Shown: positions 18,082 to 27,768 of the stretch, piece after piece
Layout: each line of letters starts with the position of its first letter
Numbering within the stretch: the first letter of the stretch is position 1
Assembly: GCA_023391335.1 (NCBI GenBank)
Contig: JAEWBG010000074.1
Location: 1-33,062, forward strand
Length of the DNA stretch: 33,062 nucleotides
Origin: Pseudomonadota bacterium
GTDB taxonomy: Bacteria > Pseudomonadota > Gammaproteobacteria > Steroidobacterales > Steroidobacteraceae
Direction of reading: 5' to 3'
The notes under the pieces: model-generated
What the model was told of the DNA's origin: nothing
What the model saw: only the letters and a program-made list of their open reading frames with translations
Database searches by the model: none
Program-made: the position numbers and the translations under genes

Positions 18082-19871
18082 CGTTGGTTAGATTGCACCT
18101 GAGTGATTTCGAGCAGCGCGCCATCTTCTAAGCGCTTCATGGTGTACGCGTAGCCCGCTTGCACTGCGCGATCGAACGACTTCCAGTTCAACATGTCGAT
18201 CTGCTCGAGCGGCGGCTGCAGCAGAACATGAGAAAGTTCGCGGCGCGCGACGGTATTCGCTGCGCTGTTGACCATTCCTGCGCGCCACAAGATTTGCAGA
18301 ATGTTGATGCGGTGCTTGCGGCCGCGAAACCACTTGAACAGCTTCCAGAACGGCGGTGCGTCCGAGTCATCGCTATCCGTCGTAAACACACGATCGGCAC
18401 CCACATCGACGCCGATCACTCGTCCGATACCGGAAGCACGCATCACATCGACGGGTAGATTGTTGATCGTCGCACCGTCGACGAAGAGCTCTCCTTTCAC
18501 CACGACGGGAGGCAGCACCCCCGGAATGGCAACCGCAGCCCGCAGCCAGCGCCACAGACTTCCCTGGCGGTGCACGGATATCTGGCCGGAACTCAGGTTG
18601 GTCGATACGCAAAAGTAGTTAATCGCGAGATCTTCGATGGCGCGATCTTCGAACTCGCGTCGCAGTAGTCGGCTCACCTTTCTTCCTGACGCAAGCGCGA
18701 TGAACGGAATGGTGTAGTCGTTCAATGGATTGGTTTCGACGAAGCTGCGGTGAATGCGTTGGCTGATTTCTTCGATGGACCATTCGCACGCGTGGCTCGC
18801 AGCGATCACCGCGCCGATGCTTGTTCCGCCGATCGCGTCGATCGCGATCTTTGCTTCACGAAGCGCCTTCAGTACACCGATATGCGCAAACCCTCTGGCA
18901 CCGCCGCCTGAGAGCACGACGCCGACTGCACGACCGGTCAACACGCGCGCGAGTCGTCCGACATCAGCGGGATTTCGCACGTGATGCACGGCACGGTGCG
19001 GATCCTGCGCCAGCCAACGAGCGGCATGTCCGCGTTCGATCTGTTGTTCATGCAACAGCACCACTTCGCTGCGACGTCCCGGTGCGGTGCGCTCCGAATT
19101 TAGTTGCAGCACCTCTGGCTGACGAACTTCGCGATGGGCGTTCGCGACGATCAGCACGGCATCCGCTTGACGCAGGCACAACTTGCTCCAAGTCGTCGGT
19201 TCCGCATCGCATACGTAAACGACGAATTCGTTGGCTCGCTCGATCTCATGAAACCACGCCGTCGTGTGAGTCGCACCGCGGCGATTCCAAACCCATTCAG
19301 TGGCCCCGATGCGTTCCAATTCAGTCGCCAACTGGGCGGCGAAGGTCGTGGCGCTCACGCTCGCATCGGCCGGCACGATCGCGAAGGTTTTCGGAATCGC
19401 TCGATGTGTGTTCGCGCGTTGCTGGGTTTCGAATCTGCGCATGATGAGTTGCGACAGATTCAGAAGACCCCGCGGATGACTCAGCATGAGCTTTTCGAAT
19501 CCGGCCCGTGGCAGTCGGGCCAGCTCGGTATCGCGCAGCGCGATGACCGTGGCACTGCGCGGATTGCCTGACATGAGCGCCATTTCGCCCACGGTTTCTC
19601 CGGCAAATATTCGGCCGACGAGCGCGGGGCGATGATCGGAGCCTTTGACGAAGGCGCCCAACGCTCCGCTCAAGACGCAGTAGAGCGCATCCGGCATCTC
19701 GCCGGCTTCGAACAACGTCGTCCCGCCAGGCAGTGCGAACCATTCCATCTGCTCGAGAATCGCTTCGAGCAGGGCGGGCTCCAGATCGCGAAAAATAGGC
19801 AGCGTTGCGCGCAGCCATTCGGCATCGCGCGGGTCCTGCTGCTCCGGGATGATCTCGGGTTGGTACGCCAT
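18078..19871 (-). CDS. cNMP-binding/patatin-like phospholipase (NTE family)
   Basis: A 597-residue fusion protein. Residues 25-145 are a cyclic-nucleotide-binding-type domain (GETVGEMALMSGNPRSATV at 91-109 is the phosphate-binding cassette). Residues 160-310 form a middle region of alternating strands and helices with no clear motif. Residues 314-500 are a patatin lipase domain: oxyanion loop GGGARG (322-327), nucleophile S351 in GTSIG, and catalytic D465 in DGA. The architecture is that of bacterial neuropathy-target-esterase-like proteins, which are lysophospholipases/esterases. Whether the N-terminal domain binds cAMP or c-di-GMP cannot be told from sequence. The ATG at 19871 has no good Shine-Dalgarno. 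Divergent from the TetR gene. Confidence 0.9.
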   Translation of the reverse strand: MAYQPEIIPEQQDPRDAEWLRATLPIFRDLEPALLEAILEQMEWFALPGGTTLFEAGEMPDALYCVLSGALGAFVKGSDHRPALVGRIFAGETVGEMALMSGNPRSATVIALRDTELARLPRAGFEKLMLSHPRGLLNLSQLIMRRFETQQRANTHRAIPKTFAIVPADASVSATTFAAQLATELERIGATEWVWNRRGATHTTAWFHEIERANEFVVYVCDAEPTTWSKLCLRQADAVLIVANAHREVRQPEVLQLNSERTAPGRRSEVVLLHEQQIERGHAARWLAQDPHRAVHHVRNPADVGRLARVLTGRAVGVVLSGGGARGFAHIGVLKALREAKIAIDAIGGTSIGAVIAASHACEWSIEEISQRIHRSFVETNPLNDYTIPFIALASGRKVSRLLRREFEDRAIEDLAINYFCVSTNLSSGQISVHRQGSLWRWLRAAVAIPGVLPPVVVKGELFVDGATINNLPVDVMRASGIGRVIGVDVGADRVFTTDSDDSDAPPFWKLFKWFRGRKHRINILQILWRAGMVNSAANTVARRELSHVLLQPPLEQIDMLNWKSFDRAVQAGYAYTMKRLEDGALLEITQVQSNQR

Positions 19872-19970
19872 GGGGATTCCGACCGCAGGACTCTACGCCC
19901 GGCATTTCGCGGCCGATTAGACATAGCCCACAGTTGTGACGGGCTGCCAAGCGACATAGGCACTCGTCTA

Positions 19971-19993
19971 GTCATTGACACAATGTCAATGAC
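19971..19993. promoter_or_regulatory. Perfect 23-bp palindrome, probable TetR operator
   Basis: GTCATTGACA (19971-19980), spacer CAA, TGTCAATGAC (19984-19993): 10-bp perfect arms. It lies 20 bp upstream of the TetR start codon in the divergent gap to the phospholipase gene. The left arm includes TTGACA (19975-19980), a consensus -35 hexamer with TCTAGA 16 bp downstream. Repressor binding here would block that promoter. If it is used, the tetR mRNA would be nearly leaderless. Confidence 0.7.
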
Positions 19994-20013
19994 AGGTCTA
20001 GAGTCGCGGCCCT

Positions 20014-20661
20014 ATGTCGTACATCGCCGAACGCCGCCAGGAAGAGAAGGATCGCCGCCGCACTGAAATCATCGAAGCGGCTGAGGACTTATATCGCGAG
20101 GTCGGCTGGGATGCGGTCACCGTCGACGGTGTAGCGAAGCGAGCTCGCTTGAGTCGCGCACTCGTCTACATCTACTTCAAGGACAAGCGCGATCTGCATC
20201 TGGGGATTGCGGTGCGGGCGATGGAAACCTTGTTGGCCCGCTTCCAAGAAGCCAGCGCGCGTTCCAACGATGGACTCGAAAAGATTGTCGCGATGGGTCG
20301 CGCCTACATGGCTTACGCCCAAGAATTTCCGCACTACTTCGACGCCTGCGCTCGCCTTGAGATGCAGGCAGTGGAAACCACTGAACCCAATCCGCAGCTC
20401 CTACCTTGCATGGAAGCGGGTCTCCGCGTTCACGCGGTGGTCGTCGAAGCGCTGATGCTTGGGCAACAAGACGGCAGCATTCGCCGAGATCTTGGGGAAC
20501 TGCACATCACCTCGCGGGTGCTGTGGGGGTTCACACACGGATTGATTCAAATCGCAATCACGAAGTCTGAGCCATTGGCGCAAGCTGGCATCAGCGTGCC
20601 CCAACTGACTCAGCAAGCGATCGATCTAATGCGGCACATGCTCGCAGCGCCGGACCACTGA
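20014..20661 (+). CDS. TetR/AcrR family transcriptional regulator
   Basis: A 215-residue dimeric repressor. The N-terminal helix-turn-helix is clear (residues 16-63: RRTEIIEAAEDLYREVGWDA, VTVDGVAKRARLSRALVYIY, FKDKRDL). The C-terminal ligand domain is all-helical and variable. It stands directly upstream of a three-gene RND efflux operon on the same strand, separated by 105 bp. It most likely represses the pump and itself in response to pump substrates, via the palindrome at 19971-19993. No ribosome-binding site is visible before the ATG. Confidence 0.93.
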   Translation: MSYIAERRQEEKDRRRTEIIEAAEDLYREVGWDAVTVDGVAKRARLSRALVYIYFKDKRDLHLGIAVRAMETLLARFQEASARSNDGLEKIVAMGRAYMAYAQEFPHYFDACARLEMQAVETTEPNPQLLPCMEAGLRVHAVVVEALMLGQQDGSIRRDLGELHITSRVLWGFTHGLIQIAITKSEPLAQAGISVPQLTQQAIDLMRHMLAAPDH

Positions 20662-20699
20662 GCGGTGATCCATCGAAGTGTGTCTTTTTTCGTCCGAAT

Positions 20700-20716
20700 T
20701 TTGACACCTGTCTAAT
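20700..20716 (+). promoter_or_regulatory. Possible second operator/-35 region before the efflux operon
   Basis: TTGACA-CC-TGTCTAA contains half-sites like those of the palindrome at 19971-19993 (TTGACA and TGTC), with a 2-bp rather than 3-bp centre and one mismatch. TTGACA at 20701-20706 could also be a -35 element; I do not see a convincing -10 at normal spacing. Confidence 0.3.
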
Positions 20717-20766
20717 CGCTATACGACTGACAATCTGGCAACAACCAAGAAGCAAAGAGAGCGACC

Positions 20767-22185
20767 ATGACAAGAAGGGAGCACCTGCGGCGATGCTGGC
20801 CGCTGACGATCATTGCAATCTTGGTTGCGTCGCACGCGTCTGCGCAGACAACGAAAACATTCGACGACATCGTCGACGAATACGTTGCTGAAGGTTTGCG
20901 CAGCAATTTGGCCCTGCGCACGGAAACACTCGAAGTCGAGAAAGCCACCGCCGCATTGAGCGAAGCACGTGCGCGGTTCTTCCCGGAACTCAGTCTCGAA
21001 GCCCGTTACACACGCGCTGAAGGCGGACGCGAAATTGCGATTCCCCTCGGCTCTGCGCTCAATCCGGTTTACTCCACGCTCAATCAGATGCTCGAAGCGC
21101 AAGGACAGCCGGCGCAATTTCCGCAACTCACGGATGAGACGGTTCCATTCTTGAGGCCGCGCGAACAAGACACGCGCTTGGTGTTCCGCCAACCGATCTT
21201 TGCGCCAGCGATTCCCGCGGCCGTACGTGCACAACGAGCACTACTGAATTCGAGTAATTACCGGCGCATGGCCATCGCGCGCGGGCTACGTCGCGATATC
21301 ACGCTGGCGTACGTCGACTGGCTCAAAGCGCGCAACTCCGTCGGCATCGTCGCCTCGAGCGAAGATCTGCTGCGTGAGAATTTGCGTGTCAATCAATCGC
21401 TCTTCGACAACGGCAAGATCACCGAAGATCAGGTGCTGCGTGCGCGTTCGGAACTGCTCGCAGTCGAGCAGCAAAAGCGCGAAGCCTCGAATCTCTCCGA
21501 TCAAGCGCGCAGCTACTTCAACTTCTTGCTGAACCGCGATCTGCTCGCCCCGATCGAGCCAACCGATCCGCCGGCAACCGAGACGCAAAGCCCCTCGGCG
21601 CTCGAGGTGCAATGGAGTGCTGCGCTCGATCGCCGGCCAGAGATCGCGCAAGTCGAGCAACTGCGCAAAGCGAGCGAAGAGCAATTGCGCGTCGCTAGAA
21701 AGAATCGTTGGCCGACGTTGTCTCTCGGCATCGATGGTGGCACTCAAGGCGAAGAGTATCGATTCGGCCGCGGTTACAACTTTGCAACCGGATCGCTGTT
21801 GTTCACTTGGAAGCTCTTCGATGCGGGCGCAGATGCGGCGCGAGTTCGGCAAGCGCGCGCATCGGAACGACAGCTCGTCTTACGCCAGGAAGAAGTCGCA
21901 CAGCAGATTCGACTCGAAGTCCAACAGGCCTACGACCGCTTAGTCACTGCGCGCGACTCGCTCGCAACAGCAGCCGCACGCGTCGACGCCGCTCGAGCAG
22001 CGTTTCGCATTGCGAGCCGCAAGCGCGATGAGGGCGTGATCAGCCAAGTCGAATTCATGGACGCTCGCAACGCACTCACGAGTGCCGAACTGAATCACAA
22101 CATCACACGGTTCGACGTGCTCGCACGCCGCGCCGAACTGGAATACGCGACGTCCACGGGCGATCTGCCTTTGGATCCCGGTTAG
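20767..22185 (+). CDS. TolC-family outer membrane efflux protein
   Basis: A 472-residue outer membrane channel subunit. A signal peptide (WPLTIIAILVASHASA, cleaved before QTTK) precedes the two repeated outer-membrane-efflux domains. These are rich in long amphipathic coiled-coil helices (ARASERQLVLRQEEVAQQIR and following), with the typical RPEIAQVEQLRKASEEQLRV and RWPTLSLGIDGG segments. First gene of the efflux operon; the adaptor gene starts about 60 bp downstream. In the complex it forms the trimeric exit duct for substrate passing from the RND pump. Confidence 0.93.
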   Translation: MTRREHLRRCWPLTIIAILVASHASAQTTKTFDDIVDEYVAEGLRSNLALRTETLEVEKATAALSEARARFFPELSLEARYTRAEGGREIAIPLGSALNPVYSTLNQMLEAQGQPAQFPQLTDETVPFLRPREQDTRLVFRQPIFAPAIPAAVRAQRALLNSSNYRRMAIARGLRRDITLAYVDWLKARNSVGIVASSEDLLRENLRVNQSLFDNGKITEDQVLRARSELLAVEQQKREASNLSDQARSYFNFLLNRDLLAPIEPTDPPATETQSPSALEVQWSAALDRRPEIAQVEQLRKASEEQLRVARKNRWPTLSLGIDGGTQGEEYRFGRGYNFATGSLLFTWKLFDAGADAARVRQARASERQLVLRQEEVAQQIRLEVQQAYDRLVTARDSLATAAARVDAARAAFRIASRKRDEGVISQVEFMDARNALTSAELNHNITRFDVLARRAELEYATSTGDLPLDPG

Positions 22186-22244
22186 CACACCTCAAGAAAC
22201 TAAGCCGCAATCGCAAACGACTGAACGCGGCATTGGAGTCGATC

Positions 22245-23315
22245 ATGCGTCTGGCACAAGGACTATTCATCGTCATCGCCGCGTTGGCTGCAGCCGGCTG
22301 CAAGAGCGCCGCAAAGGAATCGGCCATCGAGTTGACGCCGGTTCGAATCGCCACGGCGGTGGAAGGCCCGGGTGCGCCGGCCATTCGCACCAACGGGCTG
22401 CTTGCGAACAAAGATGAGATCCGCATGGCATTCAAAGTCGGCGGGGTCATTCGCAGCATCAACGTGTCAGAAGGCGAACATGTCCGCAAAGGGCAAACGC
22501 TCGCGGACATCGAACAGACCGAAATCAACGCGCAAGTGGAGCAAGCGCGCGAAGCACAAGAGAAAGCGCAACGAGACGTGCAGCGCGGCGAGCGACTGTA
22601 TGGCGATAAGGTGATTAGCCTCGAACAGCTGCAGGATTTGCGCACGCAACTTGCCGTCGCAACGGCTGCACTCAAGTCCGCGCAATTCAATCGCAGCTAC
22701 GCGGCCATCGTTGCCCCGCGCGACGGCGTCGTGCTGCGCAAGCTCGCCGAGGCACGCGAACTCGTCAGCGCTGGCTCGCCTGTGATCGTATTGGGAGCCC
22801 AGGATCAGGGCTTCGTTGTTCGCGCGGGGGTGTCGGATCGCGAGATCGTGCAGATCAAAATTGGCGATCGCGCCCAAATCAGATTGGATGCGCTTCCCGA
22901 TCAGGTGATCCAGGCGAAGGTCACCGAAGTAGGCAGCGCAGCAGATCCAGCAACCGGCATGTTCGTCATCGAAGCTGCGCTCGATGCTGCCGGCGTGCCG
23001 CTCAAGAGCGGGCTCGTCACCAAAGTGAGCATCACACCCTCAACGGCGCTCGCATCGAAACGTGTTTACGTGCCTGTGAGTAGTGTCGTGGAAGGCGATG
23101 GATCGCGCGCAAGCGTCTACGTGCTCGAGCAAGATCACGTGCGTCGCCATGAAGTTGAAGTCGCCTTCATCGAGAACGAATCCATTGCGCTCAACTCCGG
23201 AGTGAAAGCGGGTGATCAAGTCGTCACTGACGGATCGCTGTACTTGGAGGACGGCGAAAAGGTGGCCATCGCAGACGACACACGCGTGAGCAACAACAGT
23301 ATTGCGCAGCGCTGA
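22245..23315 (+). CDS. RND efflux periplasmic adaptor lipoprotein (membrane fusion protein)
   Basis: A 356-residue adaptor linking the inner-membrane pump to the outer-membrane channel. The N-terminus is a lipoprotein signal with lipobox LAAAGC (Cys19). A lipoyl-like half-motif (GGVIRSINVSEGEHVRKGQT) leads into the coiled coil (EINAQVEQAREAQEKAQRDV). The second half-motif (AIVAPRDGVVLRKLAEAREL) and beta-barrel follow (VRAGVSDREIVQIKIGDRAQ). The ATG at 22245 is chosen because GGAG lies six bases upstream; a TTG four codons earlier is less likely. It ends 12 bp before the pump gene. Confidence 0.94.
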   Translation: MRLAQGLFIVIAALAAAGCKSAAKESAIELTPVRIATAVEGPGAPAIRTNGLLANKDEIRMAFKVGGVIRSINVSEGEHVRKGQTLADIEQTEINAQVEQAREAQEKAQRDVQRGERLYGDKVISLEQLQDLRTQLAVATAALKSAQFNRSYAAIVAPRDGVVLRKLAEARELVSAGSPVIVLGAQDQGFVVRAGVSDREIVQIKIGDRAQIRLDALPDQVIQAKVTEVGSAADPATGMFVIEAALDAAGVPLKSGLVTKVSITPSTALASKRVYVPVSSVVEGDGSRASVYVLEQDHVRRHEVEVAFIENESIALNSGVKAGDQVVTDGSLYLEDGEKVAIADDTRVSNNSIAQR

Positions 23316-23327
23316 GGGAGTCAGGCC

Positions 23328-26300
23328 ATGGGACTACTGGAATTTCCCGTTCGACGTTACCAGTTCACACTCGTCGCGTTTCTGCTGCTGATCGTGATGG
23401 GCTGGTTTGCGTTCACGTCTGTGCCGCGCGAAGAAGACCCGTTCTTCAAAATTCCAGGGTTCTTCATCTCGACCATCTATCCAGGTGCGGATCCAAAAGA
23501 CTTGGAGCGGTTGGTCGTCAAACCGATCGAGGATCGGCTAGCAGAACTGGATGACGTAAAGCAGATCGAAACGACGATTAACGATGGCGTTGCAGTCATC
23601 GCGATCGAGTTTCTTGCCAAGGCGGATGCGGACAAGAAGTACGACGAAGTCACGCGGGAAGTGAATGCGCTCCGGCCGGAATTGCCGAGCGACATTGCCA
23701 AACTCGAAATTCGCAAACTGAGTCCCGGACTCGTCAATATCGTCGAATTGGCGTTGGTGTCTGAAGATGCGACCTATCGCGAGCTCGAAGACTACGCGCG
23801 CGATCTGAAGGACACACTTAAGACGGTCGATGGCATTCGAACGTCCGAGACGTGGGCCTATCCACGTCGCGAGCTGCGCGTGGAAGTCGATTTGAAACGC
23901 ATGGCGGAGCTCGGCATTACCCCCGGGCAGGTCATCCAGGCGGTGCAAAGCGAGAACGCCAATATCCCCGCAGGCGCCATCGATCTGGGCGCACGCAGCT
24001 TCAGTCTGAAGACGTCCGGCAATTACACCTCGCTCGATCAAGTACGCGACACAGTCGTTGCATCCGCGAACGGACGAATAGTTCGAGTGCGGGACGTAGC
24101 CCAGGTCGATTGGAAGTCGCAACCTTGGAGCTACGTCGGCCGGTACAACGGCAAGCGCGCCGTCTTCGTCACTGCAAATCAGAAGGAGGGTTACAACATC
24201 CTCAAGGTTCGCGAGCGCATCAATCAAGCTCTCGATCGCTACGAAGCTTCGTTGCCGAAGCGGATTCACATGGAGCGCGGCTTCGATCAGTCGCGCAATG
24301 TGGGCAACAGGCTGTCGCGGCTATACAAAGACTTCGGCATCGCGATCGGACTCGTCTTGCTAACGCTGCTGCCGCTCGGTTGGCGCGCGGCAAGCATCGT
24401 GATGGTGTCGATACCGCTGTCGCTGGCATTCGGACTGGCGATGCTCTACTTCCTCGACTACTCGCTCAATCAATTGTCCATCGCCGGCTTCGTCGTGGCG
24501 CTGGGATTATTGGTAGACGACTCGATCGTTGTGACCGAAAACATTGCGCGGCATCTGCGCGAGGGGAAGTCGCGCATCCAAGCTGCGCTCGCGGGCACCA
24601 AACAAATCTTCGTGGCCATTCTAGGCTGCACGGCCACACTCATCTTTGCGTTTCTGCCGTTGATGGCGCTGCCGGGCACACCGGGAAAGTTCATTCGCGT
24701 GCTGCCGATGACGGTCGTGATGACGATCCTCGGTTCATTGCTCATTGCCCTCTTCATCATTCCGTTCTTGGCAAGCCGCGTTCTGAAGGAACACGACGAT
24801 CCACACGGCAATCGCGTTCTGCAAAAAGTGATGGGCGCGATACATCGCTATTATCGTCCGGCTCTGCACTACTGTTTGGCCCGGCCGAAGATGACCGCTT
24901 TGGTTGCGATCGGCGGATCTCTAGCGATCTCTGCGATTCTGATTCCGATCGTCGGCAGCAGTCTGTTTCCAAAAGCCGATACACCACAGTTTTTGATTGC
25001 GGTGGAAGCACCGAATGGGACGAGCCTTAAGGAAACCGACGAGGCTTTGCGTTTTGTCGAAGATAAGCTTGCGAAGATGCCCGAAGTGAAAAGCTGGTTC
25101 GCGAACTTGGGCCATGGCAATCCGCAGATTTATTACAACCACATCGTGCGCAACGACTCGCCGAATTACGCGGAAGTGTTCGTGCAGCTAAAAGAATACG
25201 ACACGCGTAAAACGCCGCAGCGACTGGACGATCTACGCCGCCAACTCGATGGGTATCCTAGCGCGCGCATCTACGTCAAAGAGTTCGTAAACGGCCCACC
25301 CATTACTGCGCCGATCGCCGTTCGCGTCATCGGCAGAGATCTCGAGACGATCGAACAGCTCGCTGGCAAGGTCGAGCAGCTCATCAAGGCCACGCCCGGC
25401 ACTCGCGATGTACAGAATCCGTTGAAAGTTGCACGCACGAATCTGCGACTCGCGGTGGATTCACAAAAGGCCAGCTTGCTGGGTGTACCCACAGTCGACT
25501 TCGATCGAGCGGTTCGTTTGTCGGTCGCTGGCATTCCTGCGGGTACGTTCAAGGATCCGAGCGGCGAGCAGTACGACATCGTCGTTCGCACGCCGGTCGG
25601 CACGCGTGCAGCTCTGAACACGCTCGGCGAAGTGCGCATTCCGGCATTGGCTGGCGCGACCATTCCGATTTCACAGGTCGCCAAATTACAGTTCGAGAAA
25701 GCGCCGACGCAGATTCAACGATACAACCGCGAACGTGCGGTCATGATCAATTCCGAAGTGCAACGCGACTTCAACACCGCGAAAGTCACAGCAGAAGTCG
25801 TTAAACGGCTGAACGCGATGGAATGGCCGCGAGGCTATCGATACGTACTGGGCGGCGAAGCCCAATCGAGCGCCGAGTCCTTCGGCGGCATCGGCACCGC
25901 GATCATCGTCGCGCTGTTCGGCATCTTCGCGGTGCTGGTGCTGGAGTTCGGCAACTTCAAATCGACGTTGATCGTACTAACGGTTGTTCCACTTGGCGTC
26001 CTCGGCGGATTCTTGATGTTGCTCGTGACGGGCAACTCGCTTTCGTTCACCGCGAGCATCGGGTTCATCGCCCTCATCGGTATCGAAATCAAAAATTCGA
26101 TTCTGATGGTCGACTTCACGAACCAGTTACGCCGCGAAGGTGTGCCGTTGGACGAAGCGATCGAGCAAGCGGGCGAGATCCGCTTCCTGCCCATCTTGCT
26201 GACCTCCGCCACTGCAATCGGTGGCCTGATGCCTTTGGCCGTTCAGAACATCGGCCTGTACTCGCCCATGGCGTGGGTGATCATCGGCGGATTGCTTTCA

Positions 26301-26426
26301 TCAACACTTATGTCTCGCTTAGTCACGCCGGTGATGTACAAGCTGATGCCGCCAGCGATTCAACCTAGCGGCAGCCTGCAAGAACTGGGGGATGATCGCG
26401 GCACCCCTGCCCTATCAGCTGTTTAG
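23328..26426 (+). CDS. RND multidrug efflux pump, inner membrane subunit
   Basis: A 1032-residue AcrB-type transporter with the expected 12 membrane segments and two large periplasmic loops. The proton-relay aspartates are D397-D398 (GLLVDDSIVVTENIARHL, TM4), and the relay lysine is K922 (GIEIKNSILMVDF, TM10). The N-terminal VPREEDPFFKIPGFFISTIYPGA pattern resembles the TriC/VexF-like side of the hydrophobe/amphiphile branch rather than the CusA metal branch, so drug-like or lipid substrates are more likely than metals. No motif fixes the substrate. Third gene of the operon; no clear terminator hairpin follows it. Confidence 0.95.
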   Translation: MGLLEFPVRRYQFTLVAFLLLIVMGWFAFTSVPREEDPFFKIPGFFISTIYPGADPKDLERLVVKPIEDRLAELDDVKQIETTINDGVAVIAIEFLAKADADKKYDEVTREVNALRPELPSDIAKLEIRKLSPGLVNIVELALVSEDATYRELEDYARDLKDTLKTVDGIRTSETWAYPRRELRVEVDLKRMAELGITPGQVIQAVQSENANIPAGAIDLGARSFSLKTSGNYTSLDQVRDTVVASANGRIVRVRDVAQVDWKSQPWSYVGRYNGKRAVFVTANQKEGYNILKVRERINQALDRYEASLPKRIHMERGFDQSRNVGNRLSRLYKDFGIAIGLVLLTLLPLGWRAASIVMVSIPLSLAFGLAMLYFLDYSLNQLSIAGFVVALGLLVDDSIVVTENIARHLREGKSRIQAALAGTKQIFVAILGCTATLIFAFLPLMALPGTPGKFIRVLPMTVVMTILGSLLIALFIIPFLASRVLKEHDDPHGNRVLQKVMGAIHRYYRPALHYCLARPKMTALVAIGGSLAISAILIPIVGSSLFPKADTPQFLIAVEAPNGTSLKETDEALRFVEDKLAKMPEVKSWFANLGHGNPQIYYNHIVRNDSPNYAEVFVQLKEYDTRKTPQRLDDLRRQLDGYPSARIYVKEFVNGPPITAPIAVRVIGRDLETIEQLAGKVEQLIKATPGTRDVQNPLKVARTNLRLAVDSQKASLLGVPTVDFDRAVRLSVAGIPAGTFKDPSGEQYDIVVRTPVGTRAALNTLGEVRIPALAGATIPISQVAKLQFEKAPTQIQRYNRERAVMINSEVQRDFNTAKVTAEVVKRLNAMEWPRGYRYVLGGEAQSSAESFGGIGTAIIVALFGIFAVLVLEFGNFKSTLIVLTVVPLGVLGGFLMLLVTGNSLSFTASIGFIALIGIEIKNSILMVDFTNQLRREGVPLDEAIEQAGEIRFLPILLTSATAIGGLMPLAVQNIGLYSPMAWVIIGGLLSSTLMSRLVTPVMYKLMPPAIQPSGSLQELGDDRGTPALSAV

Positions 26427-26643
26427 CAGAACCGGACGCAATACAAAGGGCACAAAGACCAAGTAGAGGCTCTGCATCTGTTTGTCTGGCACGCGTACGT
26501 GATAGCAACAGATAGCAGCTGCGGATTCCTGTTAATTGACGTTTATCTATGCGTTCTTGTTGTTGCGTCCTGCTCCGTCGTCTTCCGTAGTGACGAAGAA
26601 GTGAATCATTCCTAAACTGCGTCCTCTTCTTGAGGGCGCAGCA

Positions 26644-27768
26644 ATGAAATTCGAAACGATCTCAATTCACGTCGGTCGGGACGTCGATCCGGGAACAGGT
26701 GCAGTGGCACCGCCCCTGCACATGAGCACGACGTTCGAACGTGACGCGAACGGGGATTTCTCCCGCGGCTATTCCTACAGCCGTCCCACCAATCCAACCC
26801 GCGCGGCACTCGAGCAGTGTCTTGCCGCCCTCGAAGGCGGCGCCGACGCAACCTGCTACGGCTCAGGCTCTGCCGCTTCTCTTGCAGCATTCAGCTTGCT
26901 TCGACCGGGCGATCACGTCATTGCGCCGATCGAGGCATATCACGGCACTGCCAAGCAGCTTCGCGATCTCATTGGCCCCATGGGCGTCGAGTTTTCCTTT
27001 GTCGATCTGACCGACCTCGACCGCGTCAAAGAGGCACTTCGACCTTCCACGAAACTCGTTTGGGTCGAGACGCCATCGAATCCCATGCTGAACGTCAGCG
27101 ACATTGAATCGATCTGCGATCTCGCACACAGGCAGAAAGCGCTCGTGTGTTGCGATAACACGTTCGCCACGCCCGTTTGGCAGCGTCCATTCGAGTTGGG
27201 TGCGGATTTGATCATGCACTCGAGTACCAAGTACTTCGGCGGCCACAGCGATTTAATGAGTGGCGTCGTCATCACGCGAGAGCGCGGGGAACTCGCAGAT
27301 CGCCTGCGCGACTATCAAGCAACCGCAGGCAGCGTGCCCTCGCCTTTCGATTGCTGGCTGATCCGCCGCAGCGTCACGACGCTGAGTTGCCGGGTGAAGG
27401 CACAAACCAGCTCGGCACAGCGCATCGCCGAATTCTTGAACGAGCACCCACAAGTCGAACGCGTGTTCTATCCGGGACTGCAAAACCATCCTGGACACGC
27501 GCTTGCCGCGCGCCAAATGAGCGGCTTCGGCGCCATGCTGTCGTTTTGCGTCCGCGGCGGCCGGCAAAAGGCATTCGACGTTGCGGCGCGCACGAAACTG
27601 TTCATACGCGCGACGAGCTTGGGGGGCGTGGAATCGCTGATCGAGCATCGCCAATCGGTTGAAGGTCCGCACACCGTGACGCCAGATACGCTGCTGCGAG
27701 TGTCGGTGGGGCTGGAGAACTGTGAAGATTTAATGGCGGATCTCGATCGGGCGCTCGCGGCAGCTTAA
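26644..27768 (+). CDS. Cystathionine gamma-synthase/lyase family PLP enzyme
   Basis: A 374-residue trans-sulfuration enzyme of the Cys/Met metabolism PLP family. The PLP lysine is K196 in MHSSTKYFGGHSD. Other family marks are YSRPTNPTRAALEQCLAALE, CYGSGSAASLAAFSLL, WVETPSNPMLNVSDIE, CDNTFATPVWQRPFELGADL and LGGVESLIEHRQS. Cystathionine gamma-synthase, gamma-lyase, beta-lyase and methionine gamma-lyase share these motifs, and I cannot separate them by eye. The lack of adjacent met genes gives no help. GAGG lies about eight bases before the ATG. Confidence 0.9.
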   Translation: MKFETISIHVGRDVDPGTGAVAPPLHMSTTFERDANGDFSRGYSYSRPTNPTRAALEQCLAALEGGADATCYGSGSAASLAAFSLLRPGDHVIAPIEAYHGTAKQLRDLIGPMGVEFSFVDLTDLDRVKEALRPSTKLVWVETPSNPMLNVSDIESICDLAHRQKALVCCDNTFATPVWQRPFELGADLIMHSSTKYFGGHSDLMSGVVITRERGELADRLRDYQATAGSVPSPFDCWLIRRSVTTLSCRVKAQTSSAQRIAEFLNEHPQVERVFYPGLQNHPGHALAARQMSGFGAMLSFCVRGGRQKAFDVAARTKLFIRATSLGGVESLIEHRQSVEGPHTVTPDTLLRVSVGLENCEDLMADLDRALAAA

